From Eleginops maclovinus (lineage: Eukaryota > Chordata > Actinopteri > Perciformes > Eleginopidae): a stretch of DNA of 64,000 nt. The translations under genes and the position numbers were made by a program. The stretch lies in NCBI RefSeq assembly GCF_036324505.1, contig NC_086350.1, positions 28,537,448 to 28,601,447 of the forward strand, read 5' to 3'. The notes beneath the pieces were generated by a model, which had not been told where the DNA came from, did not search any database, and worked only from the letters and a program-made list of their open reading frames with translations. Positions 32,504-44,710 of the stretch are shown here, in pieces. The number at the start of each line of letters is the position of its first letter. Position 1 is the stretch's first letter.

Positions 32504-33575
32504 TTAATCAAATAGTTGTCGTTGTATTTCATCTCGTAACAGGATGTATAGATCAGCTGCAGCAAATTGATCTGCTGGATCATCCCATCCGTTCTCCGCC
32601 ATGAGTAGACAACACAGTTCAAAAATAGTTTCATCACATGGAAACTGGCCTTTGGGAGAACCCTCTTCCATACACAAATTGGCCTCCTCCATGGCAATAG
32701 GTTTGAGTCTATCCTCAGCACTGTGCAACTCTGGGAATGAGTACATAATCACTGGCCGACCAGATGCTGTGTCATCAGTTGATCTTGGTCTGATTTTGTG
32801 GGAATTCCAGGTGTTGTCCACTTCACACAGTGAATGTAAACGACACATGTCTTAAGAAGCTTTCAGAAATAACATCTACATGTCTAGATGGAGGCTGAGA
32901 TTGCTGCAATGTCCATGAACATATGAATTATAATATTATTATTACTCATACTACTTTTATTAATGACTCATCTCAGAAGGAAATGAAATATTTTACCTGA
33001 ACAAGATTAAGGTAACAGAATTGGATAAGACTTTGGTCCAAAAAGTCTCCTGTGAAGTGCCCATCATCCTGGAGAGTTTGGAACAGGTTCATCCAGAACT
33101 GCGCACTCTGTTTGCGGAGTATACCCCACCATCTTTCAATGTGCTGGTTTGCTGTGCTTCTTCCATAAAGAACACTTTTCTCCCCAGCAAAACTGTCTGG
33201 GTGGTTCCTTCGCAAAAACATCTGCATTTCTTCTACGGAAACATTTTCCGTGCCCCTGTCTGCACGAATCCTCTCTGGACATCCAGCTATACCTGAAACT
33301 GTTTTGATAAAGTAACTTGCAACTACTTTAGGATCACTGTTTGTGTTATAGGCCTCCATCCATAACACATAGCGGCTAAAACCATCTATACAGCCGTTAA
33401 TGGCAATGCCATAGGGCTTTAGCTTATCATAGCCATCTATGTGCCAAAGTGCATTTGGCCCTCTGCATCTGTACTGATTGGTCAAGATCTCATGCTGTAC
33501 AAAAGCTATAGCACTTCCTCCAAGTCAGACTGGTTCTTCCTCCTGAACAGGTTAAGTCTTTTACAGATTCTCTTT
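32504..33575 (-). pseudogene. Integrase-like (rve/DDE) transposon gene, catalytic part
   Basis: The minus-strand catalytic exon begins near 33575 after an AAAG acceptor with a helix-turn-helix end (RICKRLNLFRRKN). It suffers a deletion near 33510, then reads an integrase fold: LWHIDGYDKLKPYG, then RIRADRGTENVS and QHIERWWGILRK. These supply the expected D, D and E. It ends at a GTAAAA donor near 32998. The next exon (about 32859-32504) reads NSHKIRPRSTDD, then GRPVIMYSFPELH, then CDETIFELCCLLMAENG, the C-terminus known from multicopy fish integrase-core proteins. The group may correspond to the eukaryotic IS3-like (IS3EU) transposons; that name is tentative. Confidence 0.75.
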
Positions 33576-34097
33576 AAAGTTTGAACACTAATTACAATAT
33601 GATCAGTATACCAAAATAGCAAGTATTTCTTTGTGACTTAGGGAAAGTCTGAAGTATAGTTTTACTAACTCCTCCAAATCCGGCACTGCAGGCATTGTGA
33701 GCAGAGCCGCAAACTGATAACAGAAACAGAATATAAAGAAGACAATTTGGTCTCCGTTGAAGGGGATGTAATGTTGAACTTCAAGTTGAATTGTACATCA
33801 GACAATAATGTTGCTTTTAATCTGCAAAAAAGAAAAGAAAATACATTGTTTAAATATTGTAAGGTTAAGACTCTTGAATCAGTACCTATTTTACACAGTA
33901 TATAGTCAGTAAAAGGGTCAATTGCAGGGCACTTATTTATCAGGAACATTTTATATGCAGGAACAAAAACTCTACCTTTAATTTAAAGCCAGGAAGTGTT
34001 AAACCCTCTTACTGTTAACCACATGAACTTGTTTCATACAATATGTTTTTTTTTTTTTTTACAATATCAGCTTTCCCACAACCACAACTGTCTATGT
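33576..34097. other. Putative intron of the integrase-like gene up to the hAT G insertion
   Basis: AT-rich and without a convincing exon. It ends with the 8-bp duplication GTCTATGT (34090-34097) that flanks hAT G. Confidence 0.5.
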
Positions 34098-36982
34098 CAG
34101 GGGTTTTCAACTGGTTTTGTCCCAGGGACCACCATTCGGACTAGAAAGCAATCCGCGGCCCACTGATGTGCCTGCGCGTGCGCGTGTGTATTTGGTGTTA
34201 CATGCATAGCTCAATGCATGAAACATGAAAGAGAGGCCACGCAGATTTTATAATAATAAAAGTAGATTTATTAAATTAAATTAAATTAAAGATTATTTTA
34301 AAGAAAGAATAAAGAATAATAAAGTGTTGTGCAATTCAGTATTGGGAAAAGTAACTAAAAATGTCATGCAAAGTCAGTCTAGGTGTGTGACAAAACAACA
34401 ACGGAGAACAAAAATCCAACAACACCGGAGAAACCAAAATCCAACAAATGAAGACCAAGGCAGCCTCAACTGCTGGCTGGTCAGGGCTTTTATAACCCAG
34501 CCAGGACAGACCTGTCACCAATCACCTGCTGTAGAGACAGAGAGATTGAGAAAAGCAGAGAGAGATTGAGAAAAGCAGGGAGAGAGAACAGGCTTACCAT
34601 TAACACAGGGCGGGGCCTAAACCCGCCAGGGTCGTAACAGTGAAAACATGGGAGAATTAGGCCCTACCTGTCAGTGTGATATCTGGGCGTGGTGAAGTCC
34701 ACACAGCCTGTCTATTCGTGGCGAAATGGTAGACAGAGACAGTCTCATGTCATTCTCTGGATCAAGCCTAGCCCTGTACTTATTCTTTAAGTACGCCAGT
34801 GTAGAAAAACCACTCTCACACAGGTATGTGGTTGGAAAGGGCAAAAGACACCTCATTGCTTTTGCAGCAAGCTGTGGAAATTCTGTCTGGCAACTTATCC
34901 AGAATTTAACAAGGGGCTGTGTGTCGTACATATGCCTCCTGACAGAGTCTGTGGACATCTCAATCAGCTTATCCTCTTCCACAAACCGTCAGACTTGACC
35001 CTACTGATGCATCGTCACTGAATGGGAGCAGGATCCACTTGCTGTCACGGCGCCACTCTTCCGAATCAGTGAAGTACTTTGCGAATTGACGCACAAGCTT
35101 CCTCAAATGCTCACATATAGTGTCGTTGATGTCAGTGCTGTCAGGGGTATTCCTCAACTGAAGGAAACATCGCCAAGTTATTGCTCTCCACTCGTTCGAT
35201 CCACTTTGACATTTTTTTCACAAATGCGTCGAGCTTCTCGTAGAGCTGCATGACGTTTGCATCTCTCCCTTGCATGGAGCTGTTCAACTTGTTCAGCTCT
35301 GCAAAAACATCTGTGAGGTACGCCAGCTTAGTTAACCAGTAACTATCGTTGAAATTGGAAGCCAGATCAGAATGCTTCTCGCACAAGAATTCGTAGATAG
35401 CTCCGCGTAGTTCAAACACACGGCGAGCACAGCGCCGCGAGACAGCCAACGCACCTCTGAATGATAAAGGAGAGAGCTGTGTTCACTTCCCAAGTCATGG
35501 CATAGGGATGAAAACAGGCGTGTATTCAATGCGTTTCGTTTTATGAAGTTGACCGTCTTGACAACGACATCAAACACACCACTGAGCTCAACACTGAGAT
35601 CTTTGGAGGCGAGAGCCTCTCTATGAATCAGGCAGTGTGTCCAAATTACCCCCGGAGCCACCCTCCTTACATGCGCAAACAGTCAGTCTTGCTGCCACTC
35701 ATGGCTCGGGCCCCATCGCTGCATAATGCAACGCACCTCTGCCACGAGATATTGTGCTCCGTGAAAAAATCGTCCAGTGCTTTAAATATTTCTACACCGG
35801 TAGTTCGCCCGGGCAGTGGTTTGCAAAAAAGAAATTCCTCGCACATAGTGCCACTGTCCTCGTATCGCACAAATGTTAACAGTTGCGCATCATTAGTAAC
35901 ATCTGTCGTCTCGTCGATTTGAAGGGAAAACAGAACTGTCTGAAGTTTTGCCATCAGCTGGTCTTTGACATCATTTGCCATTTCCCCAATTCGTCTTCCG
36001 ATTGTGTTGTCTGACAACGGAATAGTTTTTAATTTGTTGGCACATTCTTCGCTTACCATAGCTCTGCACATATCTATGGCTGCTGGCAATATAAGCTGCT
36101 CTGCAATGGTATGGGGCTTCTTACTTTTTGCAACCCTGAGAGCGACCAGATACGATGCTTTCAGTGCGTTTTCATTTATTTTTGCACTCTTCCTCATGGT
36201 AGCCTGCTGTCCTTTGAAATCACGCAACATCTGTTGCATGTACTCAACGGGTTTGGCCTTCAAGTGGACGTGATGCGTCTCCATATGCCGCGTAAGTTTC
36301 GACGGCTTCATAGCTTCATTACAGAGAATTGTTGAACATACGAAACACAGTGGTACCTCCTCTCCTGCTCTGTCTGTCGTCACTGTGAATCCATATTTAA
36401 CATATTCCTCATTGTATTTTCTTTTTCGTCTTTTTTGCGAGTTGACGCTTCGGAAGCCTGTCCTTGCCCTATCGTGGCGGCCTGTCCCTCTGTCGTGGCA
36501 GCCTGACCCTCTGTCATGGCAGCCTGTCCCTCTGGCACTTTCCTCACTACAAAACGATCCATTGGTGCTAGATATATAGCTAGACTAGTACATATGTAAC
36601 AAATGTTTGCTGTACTACAACCTATCTTAAAATACTCTCGTCGGCTATGCTTATAAATGTGTGTCAACTTTGCTCGCAAGACTGTACGTAATGAATAATA
36701 AGTGAGGTTAGCGACGCAACTCATTACCATTAGCGAATCACAGGCTACCATAGACTGGATAGGCGCAAGGCTACATTCTGTCAGCTTGAATTTCCTTTAT
36801 ATTATTTTAAACATATTTTTCACGATATGTAACGGTATTCTGGAAATGTGTTGAAATATCAAAGCGAATTTATATAAAAAAAAAACAATGGTGAACTGAT
36901 CAACATAGGCTCTTGTCACGGACCACATGCAATGCCGCCGCGGACCACCAGGGGTCCGCGGACCACCGGTTGAAAACCCCTG
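34098..36982 (-). mobile_element. hAT transposon G with perfect TSD and termini
   Basis: The element is flanked by GTCTATGT at 34090-34097 and 36983-36990. Its terminal inverted repeats are perfect over CAGGGGTTTTCAAC and continue imperfectly as TGG/CGG. The subterminal regions carry the GGTCCGCGGACCACC palindrome typical of this group. It carries a frameshifted minus-strand transposase. Confidence 0.95.
34671..36562 (-). pseudogene. hAT G transposase (SCAND3/FAM200-like), frameshifted
   Basis: Starting at ATG 36562 (MDRFVVRKVPEGQ) there is a short repeat of EGQAA units. A frameshift near 36430 leads into FCSTI-type zinc-finger sequence (CFVCSTILCNEAMKPSKLTRH, 36383-36270, given only as its start). 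The catalytic start SLQIDETTDVTNDAQ and the middle CSDGARAMSG follow in the same frame to 35667. The remainder lies in three other frames: LIHREALASKDLS and EVRWLSRG (35661-35440), LTDVFAELNKL (35449-35141), and the C-terminal FPTTYLCESGFSTLAYLK (34982-34671). At least four disruptions are visible. Confidence 0.85.
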
Positions 36983-36990
36983 GTCTATGT

Positions 36991-37134
36991 TACTCTATTC
37001 TAGACACATTAGCTATCGACCTAGCATATAAGCTAACACACTTGCTGATAGCTAAGCATGGTCTGCATGTCACATTCTAAAGCTTTGCGTTGTTTTACGA
37101 ACGTCAAAACAACACATATAGATTTATAACTCAC
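36991..37134. other. Intron sequence after exon 1 of the integrase-like gene
   Basis: Sequence between hAT G and the exon at 37135-37224. It starts at the exon's GTGAGT donor on the minus strand. Confidence 0.5.
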
Positions 37135-37224
37135 CTTTTGTTCTGCCATTTCGAATATGCTTTCCTCCGGGACCCCTCTGGCGCACAGAAACCCCGTTAC
37201 CTCCTCCATTATTCCGTAGTGCAT
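37135..37224 (-). CDS. Probable first exon of the integrase-like transposon gene
   Basis: The minus-strand frame MHYGIMEEVTGFLCARGVPE, followed by SIFEMAEQK, ends at a GTGAGT donor (37134-37129). The MEEV-x-x-FL-x-ARGVPEE pattern is the N-terminal SAM-like segment that I recall from fish integrase-core transposon proteins. It lies on the same strand as the catalytic exons at 32504-33575, about 3.6 kb downstream once hAT G is counted. The link between the two is inferred from family gene structure. Intermediate exons were not found. Confidence 0.5.
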
Positions 37225-38470
37225 TATGAGAGTCTCTCACTGAAGTTGGGCCACTACAGGACCCCGTACTTCTGACTTTAATTTCAGAATTCTGATTTAA
37301 AAGTCAGAATTCTGAATTCTGAGATTAAAATCAGAATTCTGACATCCCCCCCAAAAAAGAAATTCACGTGGCCCTAATCCTGTTCCGTACCCACCAGTGC
37401 TCAGCGGAGGGAAATGAAAATTAGCCTAGCTTGGTGTTAGCTAGCTCCTGTGGTTTGCTACATATCATCCTACTCATAAACAGTAATTTAGATTTTTAAC
37501 AGAAATATCAACAAACTCACCTGTTGTCCTCTCAAAGTGTTAATCTATTCTAGAATCAGATAGCTAGAAAGAGTACTGTTTCTTGCTCTGCTCTGGCCCC
37601 ACTCCGTTTAAATGGACTCAGTAGCGCCCCCTGCTGCTATGGATAATAGCTTTGCTGTATTTGTGTCTGAAACATGATTTACTAGAGAATGTAATTGGTT
37701 GTTAGTGTAGAACTTTCCAGCAGAGGAAACTATTGCTTTATATATATATATAAATATATATTTATAAGTGATAGGAAGAGTTATGTTTATATTTATATTG
37801 TAATCAAACCAGGTTACTGTAACTGATTGCTGTAATATCTTTCATGTTATATTAAGGTTTATTTTGTTATCATACTTGGTTTCCGACCTGTGTGTGTGTA
37901 TATGCGCGACTCGCCACAAGGTGCCTCCCCCTTTTGTTGTTTTCATTCAAATGATGGTCAGGACTGGTACGCCCTTGTCGGTGAGTGACTATAAACTAAG
38001 CTAGGTTAAATGAGGAATTAATGTTAATATGAACGAGTGTATAATTTCATTGGTTAATTCGGGTTTTGTTTTGTGTTTGCATTGCAGGTTTACAACCTAA
38101 CTAAGTGTCACTAAGTAACCTAACTAAATGTCACTAAGTAACTAACGTTACCAACGGGCTAGCGTAGCTGAAACAGTTGGGATAATCAGTGAGTGAATTT
38201 ATTGTGTATGTGTGCGCAATAAAACTTCGTAAAGTGACTCGAGTTGTATCCGCCGTACTTGTCCGGATAACCCTTCCAGAGGGGAGTTTATTAAACTATA
38301 GCAGGTAGTTTAGTGAAAATCTGGACAGTTAGTTAGATACGGTTTTAATTTGCAAAACCAAATGCAATAGTTTGTAGATGGTGTTTTGTATACACTGTGT
38401 TTGTTAGGGAATCATAGGGCATTTTTAGTTTGTTTATATAGCTATGGCAGAAAATTACCTCCATACCTCT
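37225..38470. other. Gene-free stretch upstream of the integrase-like exon
   Basis: Contains repeated TCAGAATTCTGA-type palindromes at 37285-37345, a TATATA tract at 37741-37766 and otherwise unremarkable sequence. The palindromes may belong to the promoter or terminus of the integrase-like element. Confidence 0.4.
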
Positions 38471-41312
38471 CAGTCTTTCTCAGAGTGGTCCGCGGACCAC
38501 TGGTGGTCCGTGAGCGACCCTAGTGGTCCGTGAGTATTTTGGTAAAATGTCACATTTGAAATTAATATAAGTTCAAAGTGTTTCTCAAACTGTCTTTAAA
38601 TGACTAGTATAGAGTGTAGCATAGCGTAGCTACGTAGGTTCGTAGCTACGTAGGTTACGATTCTTAGTCATAAATGATTTGCGCGGTCAATTTGAGCTGT
38701 CAACTGACAAGATGGATCGATGGCTAAAGACAGGGTCAGTTAAAAGAACATTAAATGACAAATCTGACGTGACAGTCAAGGTGCATCGTCCTGATGCAGG
38801 AGATCCAGCAACTACAAGTGGTTCAGCCGCAGCAACAAGTGATTTTGTGTGCGTTACTGAGTCCCAGGAGAGCGGTTCGCCTTCTAACCACCACCCGGCT
38901 GAAAGCTGTGAAACTCGGCTTGATTGCGGAAAGTACAGCGCTAAAGTGAAGAGAAAATATCACAGCGACTACATAAATTCGGATTTTTCTGGACTGGAGA
39001 TGAAGAGGATCCCAATCCACACTGTGTTTTGTGCTACGAGTCGTTGGCTAACGAGGCTATGAAACCCGCCAAGCTCAAGCGTCATTTTGAGAGCAAACAC
39101 AAGGATTACATCGGGAAACCTTTAGCATTGTTTGAGAGAAAACGTGATGAACTTAAAAAACACATGACGAAGGCGCCCTCAACATTTTTTTGCGACGGGG
39201 GAAAATGCGAAGGCTACAGAGGCATCATACAGGGTATCCCTTCTCATCGCAAAAACAGGGAAACCTCATTCGATAGGTGAGAATTTAGTCAAACCAGCTG
39301 CCAAGGTTATGGCTAATGTATTGTTTGGGGAGAAAGCAGCGACGAAATTAACAGGGTCCCCCTCTCCAATGATACTGTCCAGCGGCGAATAACAGCCATG
39401 GCCGAAAATGTGAAAGATCAGCTGATCACACGTTTACGCCAAAGCCAGTTTTTCACACTGCAACTGGACGAGTCAACTGATATCGTGAATGAGGCAAATC
39501 TGCTGTGTTTTGTAAGGTACATTTATGATGGCGGTGTGCAGGATGAATTTCTGTTTTGTCGTTCCATGCCGACCAACACCACAGGGGAAACCATTTTTGA
39601 CTCAGGCAACGATTTCATCCTGCAGAATAATATCGACTGGACAGGATGTGTTGGTATTTGCACAGATTGACACAGAATGACTGGGAAACACAAGGGACTG
39701 GCAGCGCGCATACGCGCAGTTGCACCTTGAGCCACAGCAACACACTGTTGCATTCACAGAGAACAGCTGGCTGTGAAAAAAATGCCACCATGCCTTAAAT
39801 CAGTACTGGACGAGTCTGTGAAAATTGTTAATACAATAAAAACCAAAGCACTGAACACACGTCTTTTTAAAGCTCTGTGTGATGAAATGGGAAGTGAACA
39901 CACAAAACTGCTTTTCCATACTGAAGTTCGCTGGCTGTCGCGTGGGAAAGTTCTCACCCGTCTATTTGAACTGCGCGATGAGGTGATGTTATTCTTGCAT
40001 CATACTGATGAACTGTATGACAGACTGCATGATTTCCAGTGGCTCTCAAAATTGGCATACCTGGCCGATGTTTTTAGCGCACTCAATGCTTTGAACTTAG
40101 CGCTGCAGGGAAAAGCCGTCACCGCCTTCAATGTGCAGGACAAAATTAAAGCCGCACGCCTCAAGATGGAATTGTGGTGTGTCCGTCTGGATCGCCAGGA
40201 GCTTGACTGTTTTCCGACGCTTGTGGATTTTCTCCTCGCTGCAGATGAAGAGCTGGACGGGGGCACAGTTGCAGCCTTCAAGGAACATCTGCAAGGTCTT
40301 CACTTTCAGCTGGGAAGATATTTCCCAGAACTAGATGCAGGCTATGAGTGGATCAGGAATCCATTTGGGGACAAAACGCACATCGAACACGTCAGTTCCA
40401 AGCTCCCATCAAGACAGGTTGACAGCCTTGTGGACATCGCATCTGATGGGACACTGAGGACGACTTTCAGAGAGAAAAGCTTGACGGACTTTTGGGTCCA
40501 CGTCCAGCCTGAGCACCCAGAGCTGGCTGACGCTGCTCTGAAACTGTTGATGCCGTTTCCAACTACCTACAACTGTGAAGTTGGTTTTTCTACACTTGTT
40601 GGTCTGAAAACAAAGCAGCGTAACAGGATCAATGTGGACTGTGATATGAGACTAAAACTCTCCAGTTTGGATCCAGACATTGTTTCACTGATGTCTCAGC
40701 ACAAGCAGCACCATTCCTCCCATTAGGTAGCAACAGAGACACGCGGTGTATGAGTGAGTAAACAATGCTATTTGTAAATGTAACAGTGTAAATAATTACC
40801 TTGTGTTTATTGTTAAATTCTTGTTAAACTTGGGCCTGCAACCATAGTTTTACTGTATTTTATTTTTGAAAATACACGGCAGAAGTTTGTGTCGTACTAA
40901 ATGCGGTGCATTTTGCGTATCTCTCTGTTCGCTCGGACATAAACTCAGTAATAAATGTAGTCTATGTTTCATATGATGTGTAAAATCTATCAGCATTTAC
41001 CGTTTAAATCGCATGTGAACGAAATGCTTGTAGAATCCGTAGTTGTATTTGTATTGTTGATTTAATGTATGAACGAGCGATATAGAGAAGGTGACATAAA
41101 GCTGTTATTATGAGGCTGTAATTTGTAATATACTGTTGGAGTAGTAAGCAGGCCTTCTTTGTATTGAACTGTTGCACCTCAATTTCCCTCGGGATTAATA
41201 AAGCTTCTTGAATCTTGAATCTTGTTTTGGGATATTGGGGGAGTTAGGTGGTCCGTGAGTATTTTTTTATTGGTTAAGTGGTCCTTGGTCTGAAAAAGTT
41301 TGAGAAACACTG
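38471..41312 (+). mobile_element. hAT transposon H
   Basis: The termini CAGTCTTTCTCA (left) and CAGTGTTTCTCA (complement of the right end) match at 11 of 12 positions. GGTCCGCGGACCACTGGTGG lies just inside the left end. The flanking 8-mers (ATACCTCT and CTCTAGCC) do not match, so no TSD is claimed. A (TTGAATC)n tail with an AATAAAG signal near 41196 sits near the right end and may end the transposase transcript or be a small insert. Confidence 0.82.
38712..40726 (+). pseudogene. hAT H transposase (SCAND3/ZBED-like), frameshifted N-terminus, long intact C-terminus
   Basis: From ATG 38712 (MDRWLKTGSVKRTLNDKS) the frame runs to about 39010. It shifts to CYESLANEAMKPAKLKRHFE (zinc finger), shifts again near 39170 and 39290 (GENLVKPAAKVMANVLFG), then reads FFTLQLDESTDIVNEANLL (39398-39670). 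After another break near 39700 a 317-codon frame (39773-40726) covers the rest: FHTEVRWLSRGKVL, LAYLADVFSALNALN, and the dimerisation block PFPTTYNCEVGFSTLVGLK. The N-terminal damage makes it non-functional as a transposase. Confidence 0.85.
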
Positions 41313-44300
41313 CTCTAGCCTGCTACCTACTCCATCGGGCCAGAACCGCTCATTGTTTTGTTCTGAGGAAGAATGGCAACATGCATTGATGCTAGAACAC
41401 ATACATTAATCTATAACTAGCTCAATCTTGATAAATGGCAGCCAAACATATCCAACATACTTAACAATAATGTATCTAAATCTGCTCAATAATTTAGCTT
41501 AAGATACACATGACAAAGTAAAAATTCAGCTTCACTGGAGAACACTCACAGTTTAGAGTTACTCAGACGAACTAGAACTAGAATTCAAAACCCAAACAGC
41601 ACAATATGGAAGTTGTGTTAAAGACAGAACGGATCCCCACCTCATAGGGCCACAAACATGATATAATGCTAACGTAATGCTTGGTTCATTCTGATGCCCA
41701 CACATGGAATTACCAGAACGGCTCACTTCTGGGTCTGATCCTTCACCTGCAGACATGAGGCATTGCAATTCTTCATTTATTCTTTCTACATCAACTTAGC
41801 ATGGGGTACTATTCATTCTCTTAATTGCAGAGGGCCCAAAACAAAAAATGGATGAATAGATGGTGGGGTCCTCCCAGTTTTCCTGTTGCAGTTGAGTTCA
41901 ATATTTAGACCTGATTTGCATCGCAGTGATTCAATGAAGTCGAAGGTCACTACTGCTGGACTGGAAAAGTTCCCAAAGGACCCTCCTCTGTCAGGGGACA
42001 CTGAGGGGACTTCCTGACTGGAGGTTTGAAGTTTAATTTACTTGTATTTTTTCAGTCACAGTGACTGAGAGACGGCTTAGAATTGGAGAATAAACAAAAG
42101 GCAAGAAATTTAAAGTGTGCTTCATTTTATCTGCGTTAGAGCCTGGGATGGAGATGGCCTTGAAGCTGATTGCCGACTCTTCTTCTTTGGGGAGCTCAGG
42201 CACATTTTTTGAAAGGAAAGCTGATGATTCACTCAGCCTTTATTCAAGAGCAAGTTTTAAACAGTGAAAACATTCTTATAAAACGGAGTGAATAAAGAGT
42301 GACTACACATAAACATTCACATTCAGAAGTCAAGGACTCCCTCTCAAGCACAGGTTGAGAGCTGCTGGAAGAGCAACCACGGAAGCCACTAGAAAGAAGT
42401 TCAGTCCTGCTCTCCCCCACTGTCTCTCAGAACTTTTTTTTTATTTCCCATGCATAGTTTGAACAAGAGTGTAATGAAACTGAAATGAAATGGAAAGTAT
42501 GGAAATAAAAGCTTTGACATTCACTGTGATTTTCCATTATGATCAGAGGAATCATTAAGAAGAAATGTCTTTACATATAGTTTAAAAATGTTCAAAATGG
42601 TTCAGAAAATCCTTCAAGCTAACGCACTTTGGACGGACAAAGATCTTCATAACATAAATACATCACAAAGGTAAGTAAGTCCCTACAACTAAAACATTCA
42701 GCACATTTTGAACAACACAGTGCAGGTGCAGGATGATTATCAAGCACTCCGTTATTTCTCCTGGGACTAACTTACTGACTTTGTGCTCGAATATCTCCTG
42801 CTGAACTGAGAGTGACAGACCAGTATATTGTAAACACTCTGCTTCAGACCACATCAGAGCAGGAAGTGAACCAGGAGCTGTGATCATGATGAAAATATCC
42901 CACAATCTATCAGTTTTGGAAAGGGGAGTGGGGGGTGAACATCATTCAGTTAATGAGAAACTAACAGTGCCACATTCGCCACAACAACTTTGTTTGATGA
43001 TAATATGAACTATTGTTGTGTTTACAGCTTGTTCTGGTGTCCCTTAGTGTACAAAAACAACATAAACAGGTATGACAATATTTCTCCAAATCAATTCTGT
43101 CAGGAGTGAAAACCAAATGAATTCAGCATCTGGATGCAGTATTGGCTATTGGCGACTTAAATAAAATAAAAATAAATTGGACTTTAAAAACATAGGATGG
43201 ACCTTACTGTACATCGGTAAGTTTGCATCAATATTTGAAAAAAAAAAAACATTTCACAGTTGTAACTAACACTGTATTGCAACTGCAGCATGGGAACATG
43301 GCGTAAACTGTGTGTGCAAGGGTGTGTGCACGACAGGTGGATAAAGATGGAAAAAAGAGAACAGTCTCTTTCTAACACATACCAAATGCCACACTGTATG
43401 TGCATAACCTACAGTGTACTGATCCCTGCTATGCCTTCATTGCCGGACAGAACCACAATAATTTAAAAAGGAAAGATATGACTGTTTATGTGTGGTAGAA
43501 ACATTTCTCAGAGTATGTATCAAAAGGCCTTGTGCAACAATACTGTGAAGTTGTGTGTGGTGGAAAGCAAAATCCCGGTCTGGGGGCTGGAACCTAAAGA
43601 GACTTTGATTGAAAATGTGGAATTTGTTTCCCCTAAAATCAGCCCACTTTATTCTCAGCAAAATATAGGGGGGGGGGGGGGGCTGTGCACTACCAATGAT
43701 AGACTTCATAACCAGAACACCAAATGTTAATGTGATAAGTTCAGTGTGATCCCAGTGATTACTGTGAGAAGATACTTTTTTACATATCTACACTTAGAAA
43801 AACACTTCAACACATCCAAATCCTTCCAACAGTATGAAAAATATACAAATAAAAAGTACTCTCTGACACCAGGTAGATAGTTTTCTGTTGACATGAAATC
43901 AGCGAGGACTAAAAAGATAAATATTTTCACATTTTCTTCTCACTTGCATTTTCTGAAGAGAAAATAACAAATGTGTATATATGTAAAGAAACAAAAAAAA
44001 GGCAATTTTGTAATATTATCCTTCAGTAATTAGTAACATTGTGATAACGCATAGTTGTTTGTCAGCTAAAAACGCTTCAGCTTCTCTAGTGAGGAAAAAA
44101 GAGCCAGTGTTGAAACAATAGTATAATAGAATTCTTGTTTTCAGACATCATACATTATGCACAGATAATAAAAACATTAACAGTGATCAAGTCCTTTCCA
44201 CACAAGAGAAATGATTCCACTGTTCAGGTCTGGAACATTAAGAGCTCAGGAAAAGTCTGGAGATTTAACCAGCATTAACACACTGGGTTATCAGTCATGG

Positions 44301-44710
44301 TCAGAAATGCCTCCAAATGTCAGAACCGAGTTACTGACAGTTCAGCAGAGGGACAGTCAGAGGACGTGACATAAATGTTTTAAACATCCCACAATGCAAC
44401 AACTGTGAGGCCTGGGAGTGGCAGAAGTTGAATTGGTGACTGTGGTACAAAGACACAGAGTGGTCAATGGGACGGGGGCACAGCAGCGTGTAAAGGTAGC
44501 ATCTGTCTGAGCTCTTAGTGGACTCCAGACTTTGACCCTTCACGGTGTGAGTAACACCCCCTGTGAACTCTGCTCCGGAGCATGAGGCCCTGTCAGGTGA
44601 GTAACAGTCGTTCATTGTCATTCATGGTCATGCCAGCTGAGCGCATTTCTGGCACCATTGGGACGCAGAACCCAGGCTCAGAACGGTACAGTCGGGGGAG
44701 CAGTGAGAAA
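41313..44710. other. Transposon-poor 3' flank and 3' UTR region of zfpm1
   Basis: No coding exon is recognised. The part next to 44711 is expected to be the zfpm1 3' UTR. On the minus strand, AATAAA signals are present as TTTATT at 43648-43653 and 42239-42244; which is used is unknown. A run of G lies at 43669-43682. AT-rich sequence with long 3'-UTR-like texture covers 42500-44700. Confidence 0.45.

Noticed and set aside
40000..40303. Minus-strand open frames across hAT H
   Set aside because: Shadows of the plus-strand transposase frame.
38463..41320. TSD for hAT H
   Set aside because: ATACCTCT and CTCTAGCC do not match in register.
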